A stretch of 64,000 bases of DNA from Homarus americanus (taxonomy: Eukaryota > Arthropoda > Malacostraca > Decapoda > Nephropidae), in NCBI RefSeq assembly GCF_018991925.1, contig NW_024722158.1, positions 6,920,162-6,984,161 on the forward strand. Reading direction: 5' to 3'. Positions 21,004 through 31,247 of the stretch are shown in pieces. Under the pieces are notes generated by a model, which did not search any database, was not told where the DNA came from, and saw only the letters and a program-made list of their open reading frames with translations. Each line of letters opens with the position of its first letter. Position 1 is the stretch's first letter. A program made the position numbers and the translations under genes.

Positions 21004-21142
21004 GTCTCTCTCAGCTGCTTCCCTCTCTTCAGCTATTTCGTCCCTCTCTCAGCTATTTTCGCCTTCTGGCTCAGCTGTTTCTCCTCCTTCTCTCTTTCTC
21101 AGCTATTTCTCGTCCTCTCTCTCTTCAGCTATTTCTCGCCCC
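21004..21142. repeat. Degenerate CTCTCAGCTATTTC repeat
   Basis: CAGCT(A/G)(T/C)TT recurs six times with CTCTC spacers. Confidence 0.8.
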
Positions 21143-21315
21143 CCCCTCTTATATTCTCTCTTATCTCTCTCTATTATCATGTTACTCCACTACACCTTTC
21201 TTTACCTCCCTCACTCATTGTGTTGGTGAAGAGAAAAGGAGAAGAGAACAAGGAGAAGAAGAAAGGGGAAGAATTTAACAAAGAAACAATGAAGGAGCCA
21301 ACAAGTACAGTAAGT

Positions 21316-21406
21316 GGTGGTGGTGGTGGTGGTGGTGGTGGTGTAGTGTAGTGTGTGTAGTGGTGGGTGGGTGGTGTGGTGTGGTGGTGGTGGTGGTGGT
21401 GGTGGT
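21316..21406. repeat. (GGT)n compound microsatellite
   Basis: Two (GGT)n runs are split by GTAGTGTAGTGTGTG and GTGGGTGG words. Confidence 0.95.
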
Positions 21407-21448
21407 AACGAGGCGGGGGCCAAGAAAGTAGCATGTTGTTGTGGTAGT

Positions 21449-21449
<1 letters not shown>

Positions 21450-21516
<67 letters not shown>
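21450..21516. repeat. (AC)n microsatellite
   Basis: About 33 perfect units. Confidence 0.97.
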
Positions 21517-21519
<3 letters not shown>

Positions 21520-21619
21520 ATGCTGCTGTAGGTGTGACTGATCTCATTATTCAACCGAAATTCCTGTGATTCCCCCACGATAGCCTCCTACCTCACACAC
21601 TGTCTGTCTGTTTATCTGC

Positions 21620-21620
21620 C

Positions 21621-21653
<33 letters not shown>
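21620..21653. repeat. (TGTC)n microsatellite
   Basis: About eight units, preceded by interrupted units from 21601. Confidence 0.95.
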
Positions 21654-21654
<1 letters not shown>

Positions 21655-21960
21655 AGTACAGGTCATCATTCTCCCACCAATCTACTCTACCTGTCCTCTC
21701 ATCCAAGTAATTACCAGGTAAATAATAAGCAAGACGAATATAAGAACATGTGATACAGAAAGAGAATAACGCAAAAGACCGACTAAGGCTTGAGAAGATG
21801 GCACACGAACACAGGGAATAAGATAAACGAATGATTGGCATAATGGATAACTGAATAAAGGATGGGAAGAGGAAGAGAAGAATACCAAGGAGATGAAAGG
21901 ATAAGTGGGGAAAGACGTGAAGAAAGCAGCGGTGTGCGTGCATGAGTGGATAGCATGGCG
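21654..21960. other. Unique spacer
   Basis: A 116-aa minus-strand frame (21593-21943) starts beyond this stretch and ends in the (TGTC)n. It is Ser/Leu/Phe-rich and I recognise no family. No gene is called. Confidence 0.4.
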
Positions 21961-21962
21961 TG

Positions 21963-22374
21963 TTGGTGATGGGGGTGATACTGGTGATGGGGGTGATCTG
22001 GTGATGGGGGTGATACTGGTGATGGGGTGATACTGGTGATGGGTGGTGCTAGTAATGGTTGATGGTGGTGATGGGTGATGCTGGTGGTGATGGGTGATAC
22101 TGGTGATGGGTGGTGCTAATGTTAATGGTGGTGATGGGTGATGCTGGTGATGGGTGATACTGGTGATGGTGGTGCTAGTAATGGTTGATGGTGGTGATGG
22201 GTGATGCTGGTGGTGATGGGTGATCTGGTGATGGGTGGTGCTAGTAATGGTTGATGGTGGTGATGGGGTGATGCTGGTGATGGGTGATACTGGTGATGGG
22301 TGGTGCTAGTAATGGTTGATGGTGGTGATGGGGTGATGCTGGTGATGGGTGATACTGGTGATGGTGGTGATGGA
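21963..22374. repeat. GGTGAT-based minisatellite with ~60-66-bp higher order
   Basis: Short units GGTGATGGGTGATACT. The marker GTGCTAGTAATGGTTGATGG (or a variant) recurs at 22046, 22112, 22172, 22238 and 22302, giving a higher-order unit of 60-66 bp. Confidence 0.93.
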
Positions 22375-22510
22375 TGAACTGACGCAGGTTTGGTTGAGTG
22401 ACGTGATAAAGGTAAACAAGGTGTCAATTTTTAAGGGCATTATGTAGAAGAGCGACACTACTGAGTGACAGGGGTCAGAGAGGATGAATGGCGGTCAATG
22501 AATGAGTGAA

Positions 22511-22752
22511 TGACGTCAGTATATGGGAGAGACAATTAATGACGTCAGAATGGGTGGAGGAGACAAATAATGACGTCAGAATGGGTGGAGGAGACAAATA
22601 ATGACGTCAGAATGGGTGGAGACAAATAATGACGCTCAGTATGTGGGGAGGAGACAAATAATGACGTCAGAATGAGGGAGAGACGTCAGACGTCAATATG
22701 TGGAGACAAATAATGACGTCAGAATGGGTGGAGGAGACAAATAATGACGTCA
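22511..22752. promoter_or_regulatory. Tandem CRE-octamer array, ~31-bp unit
   Basis: Perfect TGACGTCA at 22511, 22540, 22571, 22602, 22662, 22714 and 22745, plus mutated copies near 22630 and 22682-22695. Units read GGAGACAAATAATGACGTCA then GAATGGGTG. CREB/ATF-type bZIP proteins bind this octamer. Function here is inferred only from motif content, and no adjacent gene is visible. Confidence 0.6.
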
Positions 22753-22760
22753 GAAGGTGT

Positions 22761-23310
22761 GTGGGGGTGGGGGGAGACAAGTTATAGTCACTATTTAATC
22801 ATCATCTTTATAACTCAATTTCTGGTTCTAATTTTCTCAAAATTATCGTCTGGGAAAATTGAATCGAGAGCCTTTCAAAACTAATTAAGAGGATAAGGTC
22901 ATTTCAACTCAGCCGTAAATCACCAATTTTTTTTAATCATGTGTAAAAGTTTCAAAATCATTACGAATTATAAATAAAACTTGGGATGAGGTTTAATCTT
23001 CAGGTGATCCAAACAAATAAACACAAATCAATTAACCAAACATCCAAACAGGTGACCACTGCTGATGTATGGTTGAGCATTACCTTCACTCTGGCTGTGT
23101 GAATACCCAGCCTCATACCTTCAATTATACCTGGATAAAACTGCACCCGAACGACGCACTTGCCTCCTATTGACCTGTTTAAGATGGGGGGGAGGGGGTT
23201 AACTGAAAGGGGTGTATCGGGAGAGTTGAAGATAGTGCTATACTGTTTTATTGGACAATTGGGGGTCTATAGTGCTATACTGTGCTTCATGTCTCGTTTC
23301 GTCTTAATAT
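22761..23310. other. AT-rich then unique spacer
   Basis: GTTTAATCTTCAGGTGATCC at 22991-23010 is a family B copy. No gene is recognised. Confidence 0.45.
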
Positions 23311-23314
23311 GTAG

Positions 23315-23362
23315 GGAGGAGGAGGAGGGAGGAGGAGGAGGGAGGGAGGAGGAGGAGGAGGA
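23315..23362. repeat. (GGA)n microsatellite
   Basis: GGAGGA runs with GGGA interruptions. Confidence 0.95.
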
Positions 23363-23419
23363 GGTGTGTGGGCGGGGTAAGCCAGGCAGTGTTCATACTA
23401 CCACCGCCCAACAAGGAGA

Positions 23420-23580
23420 ACATCTCTCCCTCTCTCTCTCTCTTTTTTCTCTCTCTCTTTCATTGTCTAGTAACACCTCTCCCACTCTTTCTCTCTCTCT
23501 CTTTTTCAGTGTCTATTACCCTCTGCTTCTCTCTCTCTTTTTCCTCTCTTCCATTGTATCCTCTCTCTCTCTCTCTCCCT
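23420..23580. repeat. CT-rich tract with a ~60-bp repeat
   Basis: CTCTTTCATTGTCTAGTAAC, TTTTTCAGTGTCTATTACCC and CTTCCATTGTATCC mark three diverged copies separated by (CT)n. Confidence 0.75.
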
Positions 23581-23639
23581 TGCTTGCCGACGTGGCTCGC
23601 CAACACTGTTCATAACTTTGTGTTTCCCTAACTACTGCG

Positions 23640-23910
23640 TGTGCCAGCAAGTGCCCCCCTGTCTGCTGGTCAGTGCCATTATGTCTGCTGTATGGTGTCT
23701 CTCTGTCTGCCTTTCAGTGTCATTACGTCTGCTGTGTGATGTCTCTGTCTGCCGTTTACTGTCACTGTCTGCCTTTCAAATTACTGTATGCTGACTGGTA
23801 ACTGTCTGTCGATCTTTCACTGTCATTCTGTCTACATGTTTCTCTGTCAGTCTGTTTATTTTCCTGTCTTTTCTCTAATTGTCTCATCGTTTGCCTGTCT
23901 GTCTATCTGT
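23640..23910. repeat. Degenerate GTCTGCTGT/GTCATT repeat
   Basis: GTGTCATTACGTCTGCTGTG and its neighbours recur about four times at roughly 45-bp spacing, then decay into CTGTC words. Confidence 0.65.
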
Positions 23911-23924
23911 CTATCTAGATATAT

Positions 23925-24150
23925 ATGCGGAGGGTGGGAATGAGAGATATGTGGAAGGGAGGTGGGGAATGAGGAGAGATATGTGGAGAGGGTGTGGGGA
24001 ATGAGAGGAGAGAGATATGTGGAAGGGGAGGGTGGGAATGAGGGAGAATGTGTGGAAGGGAGGAGGGAATGAGGGAGAGATGTGTGTGGAAGGGAGGGAG
24101 GAATGAGGGAGAGATATGTGGAAAGAGGGAGGAATGAGGGAGATATGGCA
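23925..24150. repeat. ~30-36-bp minisatellite, GGAATGAGGGAGAGATATGT
   Basis: About seven copies of GGAATGAG(G)AGAGATATGTGG with variable AAGGGAGG linkers. Confidence 0.93.
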
Positions 24151-24289
24151 AAGATAAAGATGGAGGAACACTATGGGAAGGAAGGAGAAGGAGAATGGAC
24201 TCAGAGAGAGAGAGTTTCGAAATTTCCCTGAATAGGCGATTATAGGCACCGTGTTGATTTATTGGATAGGATAATGGGTGATATAACAG

Positions 24290-24345
24290 GGAGAGGGGAG
24301 TGAGAGGGAAGTGAGAGGGGAGTAAGAGGTAGAGTGAGAGGGGAA
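24290..24345. repeat. ~12-bp repeat, GTGAGAGGGGA
   Basis: Four to five diverged units. Confidence 0.85.
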
Positions 24346-24518
24346 CGTCGTGTAGGGTACGGTGGGATCGACTTGGATTTATGGCTCAAAACCTGTTTAA
24401 AACTTATTTAGAGCTTGTTGAAAACCCAGACGGCCGGAGGATGAATTATGTATGTCGGGGGAGGCCTAGAGAGTAGAACACAATTCTCTCAGTGCTTCAG
24501 TTAGTCGAGGAATCAAAC

Positions 24519-24572
24519 AATCAATCAGTCAGTCAGTCAGTCAGTTAATTAGTCAGTCAGTCAGTCAGTTGG
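24519..24572. repeat. (AGTC)n microsatellite
   Basis: Two runs of about five units split by AGTTAATT. Confidence 0.95.
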
Positions 24573-24730
24573 TCAGGTAAGGCGGACATTGACCTCATTA
24601 ATGCAGGTAAAAATGCATGGGAGGTTCAATAGGTCAGGGCAGCCGACCTTAACAGTTTAAACCTGAAATGTTTCAAACAAATTTTTGGGGTCGCACTGTG
24701 GAAATATTTAACACTTAAAGAATGAGAATG

Positions 24731-24880
24731 TGTCTGTCTGTCTGTCTGTCTGTCTGTGTCTCAAAGAATTCGCTGCCTGTCTGCGTTCTCTCACATCTAT
24801 CTCTCAAAAAATTCTGTCTCTTTCTCTCTATCTCAAAAAATTCTGTCTCTTTCTTTGTCTGTCTGTCTGTCTCTCCCTGA
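24731..24880. repeat. (TGTC)n plus ~30-bp CTCAAAAAATTCTGTCTC repeat
   Basis: (TGTC)n at 24731-24757, then CTCAAAGAATTC, TCTCAAAAAATTCTGTCTC and again TCTCAAAAAATTCTGTCTC, ending in a second (TGTC)n. Confidence 0.9.
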
Positions 24881-24974
24881 ATCAGAGCCAACCATCATGA
24901 CCCCACAGTTACATAACACGAAAACCCCCAATGACGTCACTACATCCAAAAATAACACAACAATTATCATTACT

Positions 24975-25125
24975 TCCCCCCCACACACACCCTACCCCTC
25001 ACCCCTCTTGAGCATTATCTTCCCCCCCCACACCCCCTACCCCTCACCCCCTTTGATCATTATCTTTCCCCTCACACCCCTACCCCTCACCCCTTCCCCT
25101 TCACCCCCACCCACTTTGAGCATTA
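24975..25125. repeat. ~54-bp C-rich tandem repeat
   Basis: CACCCCTACCCCTCACCCC followed by TTGA(G/T)CATTATCTT recurs three times. A perfect CRE octamer lies upstream at 24932-24939. Confidence 0.88.
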
Positions 25126-25408
25126 TCAAAATCACAGCCAAACTTGAGGTCATGATAGAGCAATGACATACCAAACGTGACAATCCATAACACAAAAGGC
25201 GTTACACAATCACCCAAGAAATAACAATCTTAGACACACAATCAACCATCACAAACACCAATACTTACAGGATTCTTTTTATCTTGACCTTTATATAGTG
25301 AGGTTGATAGCTGTGTTCTTGATGACCGTCTTGCAACACTCTCCTCACGCAACACACACTTGACCACAATACTTTATGAGACACTATGAAACACCAACAA
25401 CACTGTGG
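25126..25408. other. Unique spacer
   Basis: CACAATC/ACAATC words recur, but there is no clear period or gene. Confidence 0.4.
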
Positions 25409-25806
25409 CTTCAAGGAGTAGTAGTAGAATAAGAGTCTTCCAGCTCACCCTCAAGCTTAACACCACAGCTTCAAGGAGGAGTTGTAGTAAGACTCTTCCA
25501 CCTCACCCTCAAGCTTAACATCACAGCTTCAAGGAGGAGTGATAGTAAGACTCTTCCACCTCACCCTCAAGCTTAACACCACAGCTTCAAGGAGGAGTGA
25601 TAGTAAGACTCTTCCACTTCACCCTCAAGCTTAACACCACAGCTTCAAGGAGGAGTGGTAGTTAGACTCTTCCACTTCACCCTCAAGCTTAACACCACAG
25701 CTTCAAGGAGGAGTGGTAGTAAGACTCTTCCACTTCACCCTCAAGCTTAACACCACAGCTTCAAGGAGGAGTGGTAGTAAGACTCTTCCACTTCACCCTC
25801 AAGCTA
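25409..25806. repeat. 58-bp tandem repeat, seven copies
   Basis: CTTCAAGGAGGAGTGGTAGT starts units at 25409 (60 bp), 25469, 25527, 25585, 25643, 25701 and 25759. Each holds AAGCTT. The last three copies are nearly identical, and the first is the most diverged. Confidence 0.97.
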
Positions 25807-26062
25807 CTTCTGGTTTAATAGTCACTGTGGCTCTAAGGTGCAGGCATAAGACGCAAGGGGAGGGAAGCACCATCAAGACCCAACCACGGTGTTCATAACT
25901 AAAGACCTTCTACCTTTTCCCTCTCATGAATTCCCAGGTGAGTCATGGCAATTACCTGCTGGTGGTATAAGACACATCACAACTTTCAAATTATTAAACT
26001 TCTCTAACAACACAACGGCCCCAAAACACCAATGGTCTTCCAGCACACCTTAAGGCAGCAGC
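25807..26062. other. Unique spacer
   Basis: No repeat or gene is recognised. Confidence 0.4.
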
Positions 26063-26222
26063 GGGGAGGGAGTGAGTGAGGGGGGGTAGAGGGGGGTGAG
26101 AGGGGGTGAGAGGGGGGGAGGTGAGAGGGGGTGGAGGGGGGTGAGAGGAGGGGAGAGGGGAGGTGAGGGGAGGTGAGAGGGGAGAGGGAGGTGAGAGAGG
26201 AGGTGAGAGGGGGGTGAGAGGG
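26063..26222. repeat. G-rich minisatellite, GGGGGTGAGA
   Basis: GGTGAGAGGGGG-type units of about 10 bp over 160 bp, with many GGG+ runs on the + strand. Confidence 0.92.
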
Positions 26223-26498
26223 TCATGGAGGCCTCATAACCCACTTCAAGTTCCCAGAAAGCACAGGACCTTGGTATTATAATAATGTTTTTGTTTTGTT
26301 CCATCTGCAGGGGTCACAGAGGCCTGAGAGAGAGTGAGAGAGAGTGAGAGAGAGCTAGCTAGCTTTACGTAACACCGCCTCACAACACACCTTGAAAAAC
26401 AACCCATCAAGTCTTGCGTTGTCTCAAGAGTAAGAGTCATTCAGGCAAAACTGTAGCCAACTCTAGGAAGGGTTTGAATAATACTACAATAACACACC
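26223..26498. other. Unique spacer with GAGAGAGT run
   Basis: GAGAGAGTGAGAGAGAGTGA near 26325-26353 and a CTAGCTAGCT palindrome. No gene is recognised. Confidence 0.45.
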
Positions 26499-26640
26499 CA
26501 CATAACTATTACATAACACTAGAACACATCCACATAACTATTACATAACACTAGAACACATCCACATAACTATTACATAACACTAGAACACATCCACATA
26601 ACTATTACATAACACTAGAACACATCCACATAACACAACA
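26499..26640. repeat. 32-bp tandem repeat, about 4.4 copies
   Basis: CACATAACTATTACATAACA then CTAGAACACATC, at 26499, 26531, 26563 and 26595, with a partial at 26627. Copies are essentially identical. Confidence 0.97.
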
Positions 26641-26995
26641 ATAACTAACACACACACATACAGGAAAGTAGCACTATATTATTAAGAACAATTCAAAACA
26701 CCACAATCTATAAATAAAATTTAAACATCACTAAACATTAACACAAAAACGATAACATCAGGAAGTTAAAATTAAGACAAAACTAACATCAGTACTTCCA
26801 AAATATATAGAGGGTCCTCCATCTCTCCCTTAAACATTAGAATTAAACATCTAAACACATCACCAACAAAAACGTAAACATCAGGTAACATCAACACAAA
26901 AAACTCAAAAACATCAGCAAAAACGAAAAAAAATTTAAGTAACATCACAAAAACGAAAAAAAAACTAAAAACTAAAGAACATCACAAAAACGAAC
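26641..26995. repeat. A-rich degenerate repeat, AACATCACAAAAACGAA
   Basis: AACATCA and AAAAACGA words recur every 25-40 bp over 300 bp. Extremely T-poor on the + strand. Confidence 0.7.
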
Positions 26996-27244
26996 ACCAC
27001 ATCTGACCCCAAACTAACACGGGACCTCCTCTACGTCTCCCTGTAAGCAGTGGCCAAAGGTGATTGTGGTCTCATTGATAGCCATTTCTCTTCGGGTGTG
27101 CGAGTGGAGTTCTTGTGCCAGAGGAGGAAAATAACCATACCCCGTGGTCGTTCAGGCTAAGAGCTCTCTCCTGCAACTCTCCGATACATTTTCTCTTTTA
27201 TGGCCATTTTAAAATATCTTGCTGGGGACGATACAAACTTACTC

Positions 27245-27340
27245 AAAAATGTTAAGTTTGGTGTAAAATTATGCTAAAAATGTTAAGTTTGGTGTAAAAT
27301 TATGCTAAAAATATTAAGTTTGGTCTAAAATTATACCCAA
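27245..27340. repeat. ~30-31-bp tandem repeat, three copies
   Basis: AATGTTAAGTTTGGTGTAAA then ATTATGCTAA, with a third copy diverged (ATTAAGTTTGGTCTAAA). Confidence 0.95.
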
Positions 27341-27833
27341 AACTTGTATCAAATCGCCAAAAGGTTTTATTTCATGGAGAATCGTAAGAATTTTGTCACA
27401 ATGACTTACATACTCGTCAACTCGTAAAAAAAAAAAAAAAAAATAAAACTTACACAAAAACAAAAACAAAACACAAATAAAACTAAAAAAAAACATAAAA
27501 CAATGTCGAATCGTAAGAATTAAACCACAAGAAGAAAAAAATATCACGAAACTCCAAAAAAAAAACAACAAAAATACTGTCAGATCGTTAAAGGTTTTAT
27601 GTGACGGCGAGGATCCAAACTTCAATGATCAAGGTCCTTCCCTGTATCCTGGAAAGGGTTTTATTGGAGCGTCTGAAGGGAAATTCAATAGATTTTTGGT
27701 CAAACTCGTTCAGTCGACAACACATGGGTGAGGGAGGAGGAGGAAGAGGAGGCATCAGGAGGTTTATATGATCAGAGACAAGTTGCTTTTTTTACACATG
27801 GCAAGAGGAAACGTGAGATCAAAGATGGTCGTT
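27341..27833. other. A-rich spacer with paired words
   Basis: AATCGCCAAAAGGTTTTATTT near 27351 resembles GATCGTTAAAGGTTTTATGT near 27584, and AATCGTAAGAATT recurs twice. Poly(A) lies at about 27427-27443. No gene is recognised. Confidence 0.45.
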
Positions 27834-27955
27834 GAGGGTGGGTTAGGAGTGGGTTGAGGATGGGTTAGGAGTGGGTTGGGAGTGGGTTAGGAGTAGGTTG
27901 AGGGTGGGTTGGGTTGAGAGTGGGTGAGGAGTGGGTTGGGAGTAGGTTAGGCTGG
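27834..27955. repeat. ~10-bp minisatellite, GAGTGGGTTG
   Basis: About twelve GAGTGGGTTA/GAGTGGGTTG units. Confidence 0.93.
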
Positions 27956-28005
27956 GTGGTGGTAGTGAGGGTGGGTGGTGATGGTGCTGCAGAATACAGT
28001 ACTGG

Positions 28006-28007
<2 letters not shown>

Positions 28008-28050
<43 letters not shown>

Positions 28051-28079
28051 TACTACCACACATTCATCATCATCATCAT
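28008..28079. repeat. (CAT)n microsatellite with TACTACCACACAT linker
   Basis: About 14 triplets, then linker, (CAT)n again and the same linker once more. Confidence 0.96.
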
Positions 28080-28274
28080 TACTACCACACATGAAGAACT
28101 CCCTAAGACCATACTAAAGGAGGCACATTAAACTAAATAAAACAACTGCAATATATTGTGTGGAAGAAAGAAGAAGGAACCGTCTCACAGAACCTGACTT
28201 GAGCAAAATTTTTGTACTTAATATTTCACAAGGTACTGGAGGACAGGAACTGGGGATGGCTGCCTTCTTCGGGT

Positions 28275-28275
<1 letters not shown>
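28080..28275. other. Unique spacer
   Basis: No gene or repeat is recognised. Confidence 0.4.

Positions 28276-28325
<50 letters not shown>
28276..28325. repeat. (GA)n microsatellite
   Basis: About 25 perfect units. Confidence 0.97.
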
Positions 28326-28327
<2 letters not shown>

Positions 28328-28606
28328 CAAGCAGGAACGCCCTCATACCGAGACTCTCAAAGTATCGTAAGTCAATTTTCCTCCACTAATTACAGGTGAG
28401 GTAACGTGGCCACCAGACTGTGAAGGTATGGTCCCAAGGTAATTCCTAAGTTATCATCGTTGTTAACTTCGCGTGTCGTAGTTTAGAGCGAATGACGCTG
28501 TTACCTACGTTATCACAAGGGGGGATATAGTCTCATGTCAGTGAATATTCGTCACCATTTTGACCGCCATCTGCGTTTTTTTTTTTACTTGTACAAATCC
28601 AGATGT

Positions 28607-28607
<1 letters not shown>
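28326..28607. other. Unique spacer
   Basis: Contains TTTTGACCGCCATCTGCG near 28558, a word also seen near 4281. No gene is recognised. Confidence 0.4.

Positions 28608-28643
<36 letters not shown>
28608..28643. repeat. (GA)n microsatellite
   Basis: About 18 perfect units. Confidence 0.97.
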
Positions 28644-28648
<5 letters not shown>

Positions 28649-28872
28649 TTTTCAACCATTTCAACATCCAGGCTTTAATTAAGAGAACCCTCCACACGTA
28701 TAGCTTAAAGTAATCCTGTTTAAATCCGTTCTTGAATCAACAACATAAGGACGAACCTCAAAAGAGAATCCGGATTCCTGAACCCACAACAAAACAACAA
28801 TCCATCCCCACACCGACATGTTGTGGCTCCCTCCCCTAAGTTTAGAACAACCAGATTTTGTTATTACTCAGA
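28644..28872. other. Unique spacer, weak family A resemblance
   Basis: CTTTAATTAAGAGAACCCTC then TTAAAGTAATCC and AGAGAATCCGGATTC resemble family A words. The resemblance is weak. Confidence 0.35.
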
Positions 28873-28990
28873 GTCTTCTTCTTCTTCTTCTTCTTCTTCT
28901 CTTCTTCCCCTCTTCTTCTTCTTCTTACTCTCCTCCTCTTCTTCCCCTCCTCTTCCCCTTCCCCTCTTCTTCTTCCCCTCCTCCTCAACT
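28873..28990. repeat. (CTT)n imperfect microsatellite
   Basis: (CTT)n to 28900, then CTTCTTCCCCTC-type units. Confidence 0.93.
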
Positions 28991-29113
28991 ACCAAGACTT
29001 TAATGGAGTTTTTTATTTATGTTTTAGCCGGAGGAGCCCGAGGGGATGTGAGGGGAAATCTCAAACAGTTTTTGATTGAGAGTAAAGACAAAAAGACTGT
29101 GTTATCACGAAGG

Positions 29114-29570
29114 GCAACAGAACGTCTTACAACAGAACGTCTTACAACAGAACGTACTACAACAGAACGTCTTACAACAGAGCGTCCTATAACAGAACGT
29201 ACTACAACAGAACGTCTTACAACAGAACGTCTTACAACAGAACGTACTACAACAGAACGTCTTACAACAGAGCGTCCTATAACAGAACGTACGACAACAG
29301 AACGTCTTACAACAGAACGTACTACAACAGAACGTCTTACAACAGAACGTCTTACAACAGAACGTATCAAAACAAAAGCCAATAGAACGGATCACAACAG
29401 TAATCAACAGAACGTATTACAACAGAACCCAAAGGAATCGTACTACATCAAAAGACAGCATAACCCAACAGAACGTAAAAACAAAAACAAAATCCAACAG
29501 AAACTAAGAGAACCTATTACAACAGAACCCAAAGGAACGCACTACAACAGAACCCAACAGTACGTTACCA
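29114..29570. repeat. 15-bp tandem repeat with 90-bp higher-order unit
   Basis: Unit ACAACAGAACGTCTT. Variants at base 13-15 (CTT, ACT, CCT) and GAG for GAA occur in the same six-unit order twice (about 29130-29310), giving a 90-bp higher-order repeat. After 29370 the units decay. Because 15 is divisible by three, a 250-aa 'TTERL' frame stays open. I read it as repeat-derived. Confidence 0.95.
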
Positions 29571-29670
29571 AGTGAAATAAGCTGGGGGGTGTGTAATCTT
29601 CAAGTGAAATAAGATAGGGTGTCTAATCTCCAGATGAAATGAACTAGGGTGTCTAATCTTTAGGTGATCC
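29571..29670 (+). repeat. Family B repeat, three tandem diverged copies
   Basis: AAGTGAAATAAGCT, AAGTGAAATAAGAT and AGATGAAATGAACT, each followed by (G)GGTGT(G/C)TAATCT. Related pieces lie at 23.0, 30.1, 45.8 and 61.1 kb. Confidence 0.75.
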
Positions 29671-29854
29671 GAGTATTCATAACCACACATATACATCAGA
29701 GGTTGTGTGATGCTCTGAATATACATAAAGGTGATGGTGGTAGTGTAGTTTCTATGTATATATAAAGTATACATCAGATTATAATCACCCACCAAAGGCC
29801 GCCCTGACATATAACTGAGGCTGAAGGCTGGCGACTCCATCACCACCTCCTCCC

Positions 29855-30010
29855 TTAGATTCTCAAAGGTTCCTACGTTAAATTTTTCTCTTGAGATGTG
29901 AGAACGTATCTATCTTGTTTCCCTTAAGCTACCACACATAGATTCTCAAAGGTTCCCGAACTATATTTTACTCTTAACCTACACTAAAAAAGGTGGATTC
30001 ACAAACATTC
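29855..30010 (-). repeat. Family A repeat, two modules (inverse orientation)
   Basis: GATTCTCAAAGGTTCC near 29860 and 29941, each followed by a GTTAAATTTTTCTC- or ACTATATTTTACTC-type segment. These are reverse complements of the TTTGAGAATCC core of the + copies. Confidence 0.7.
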
Positions 30011-30084
30011 GTTACTAAAATAACTTTAAAATGTAACACAGACTCTACCGTAGCCATAAATATTCACCTTATCACCAAAATAAC

Positions 30085-30140
30085 GCGGAGTCACCTGAAG
30101 ATTAACCCCTAGTTTATTTCACCTGAAGATTAACCGCCGT
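30085..30140 (-). repeat. Family B repeat (inverse orientation)
   Basis: TCACCTGAAGATTAACCCC then TTTATTTCACCTGAAGATTA, the reverse complement of TTAATCTTCAGGTGA with the GAAATAA spacer. Confidence 0.7.
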
Positions 30141-30154
30141 AACGCTAATCTAAC

Positions 30155-30176
30155 CTACACACACACACACACACAT
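30155..30176. repeat. (AC)n microsatellite
   Basis: About ten units. Confidence 0.93.
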
Positions 30177-30312
30177 ATCAAGAGATAAGGCAGCGTTAAC
30201 AAGAACTACCACACGGGGATTAAAGTCTATGAACATATGTGAGGTGAAAGTTATATCACTTACTGAGTGCCTGAAGTTCTAGAGTATTAATAATAATAAT
30301 ACTCCGACGTGC

Positions 30313-30640
30313 TACACCTACTTACACATATTTAAACACACGTTACACCTTCTCTACACATAAACACATATTTCCCACACATGTTACAGCTACTCAACAC
30401 ATATTTAAACACATATTTCCCACACATGTTACACCTTCTCTACACATAAACACATATTTCCCACACATGTTACAGCTACTCAACACATATTTAAACACAT
30501 ATTTCCCACACATGTTACAGCTACTCATATTTAAACACATACACATACAGCTACTCAACACATATTTAAACACATATTTCCCACACATGTTACAGCTACT
30601 CAGCACATATTTAAACACATATCCCGACACGTGTTATACT
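30313..30640. repeat. ~45-bp tandem repeat with two linker types
   Basis: ACACATATTTCCCACACATG then TTACAGCTACTCA alternates with the variant TTACACCTTCTCTACACATA. About eight units, the outermost truncated. Confidence 0.95.
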
Positions 30641-30749
30641 GATGCTGACATAGTTAAAAAATTCGCCGAGTTGGTTATTAGATTTTAAAATTTTTTCCAG
30701 GAACGCCGGAGTGTGGAAAATGTTGCCAACTTTGTGCATGAAACTATAT

Positions 30750-30962
30750 ATGTGGGGGGTGAGGGGTGGGGGCGAGGGGTGTGGGGTGGGGGGAGGGGTG
30801 TGGGGGTGGGGGTTGAGGGGTGTGGGGAGAGGGTGGGGTGGGGTAGGGGTGAGGGGTAGGGAGGGGGGTATGGGGGAGGTGGGGCTGGGGAGGAAGGGGT
30901 GATGGTATGAGGGGTGGAGGAGGAGGGGCGTGATGGGGTGTAGGGGTGGAGGGTGAGGGGTG
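30750..30962. repeat. G-rich minisatellite, GGGGTGTGGGG type
   Basis: About 210 bp of GGGGTGAGGGGTGTGGGG units. Nearly C-free on the + strand and highly G-quadruplex prone. Confidence 0.93.
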
Positions 30963-31179
30963 TCGTTTACTTCTTCTTCCAAGACTCTCAATTACCTCCA
31001 TTCCTTCCTCTCTCTCTCTCTCTCCTTCAGTTCTTTCTCCTCTTTATCTCTTCCTTCTATTCTTCTCTTCCTCTTTTTTCATCTTCCTCTCTCCTCTCTC
31101 TCTCTTCCATCCCGCCTCTCTAATCCCTCCCTCCTTCTTCCCTCTCCTTTCCTCCTCCGTCTTTTCTCCTTCCAGTACG

Positions 31180-31228
<49 letters not shown>

Positions 31229-31247
31229 ATGTGCGTGTGTGTGTGTT
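30963..31247. repeat. Polypyrimidine tract, then (GA)n and (GT)n
   Basis: C/T-rich to 31175, then perfect (GA)n at 31182-31224 and short (GT)n at 31232-31246. The CT-rich and GA arms could pair. Confidence 0.9.

Noticed and set aside
22122..22427. 101-aa minus-strand His/Ser/Pro protein
   Set aside because: It is the complement of the GGTGAT minisatellite.
27425..27443. Poly(A) tail of a processed retrocopy
   Set aside because: It sits in a generally A-rich region, with no coding sequence or polyadenylation context upstream and no target-site duplication seen.
28823..29575. 250-aa 'TTERL' protein
   Set aside because: The frame is the translation of a 15-bp repeat flanked by a (CTT)n tract. 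Unit substitutions are not synonymous-biased.
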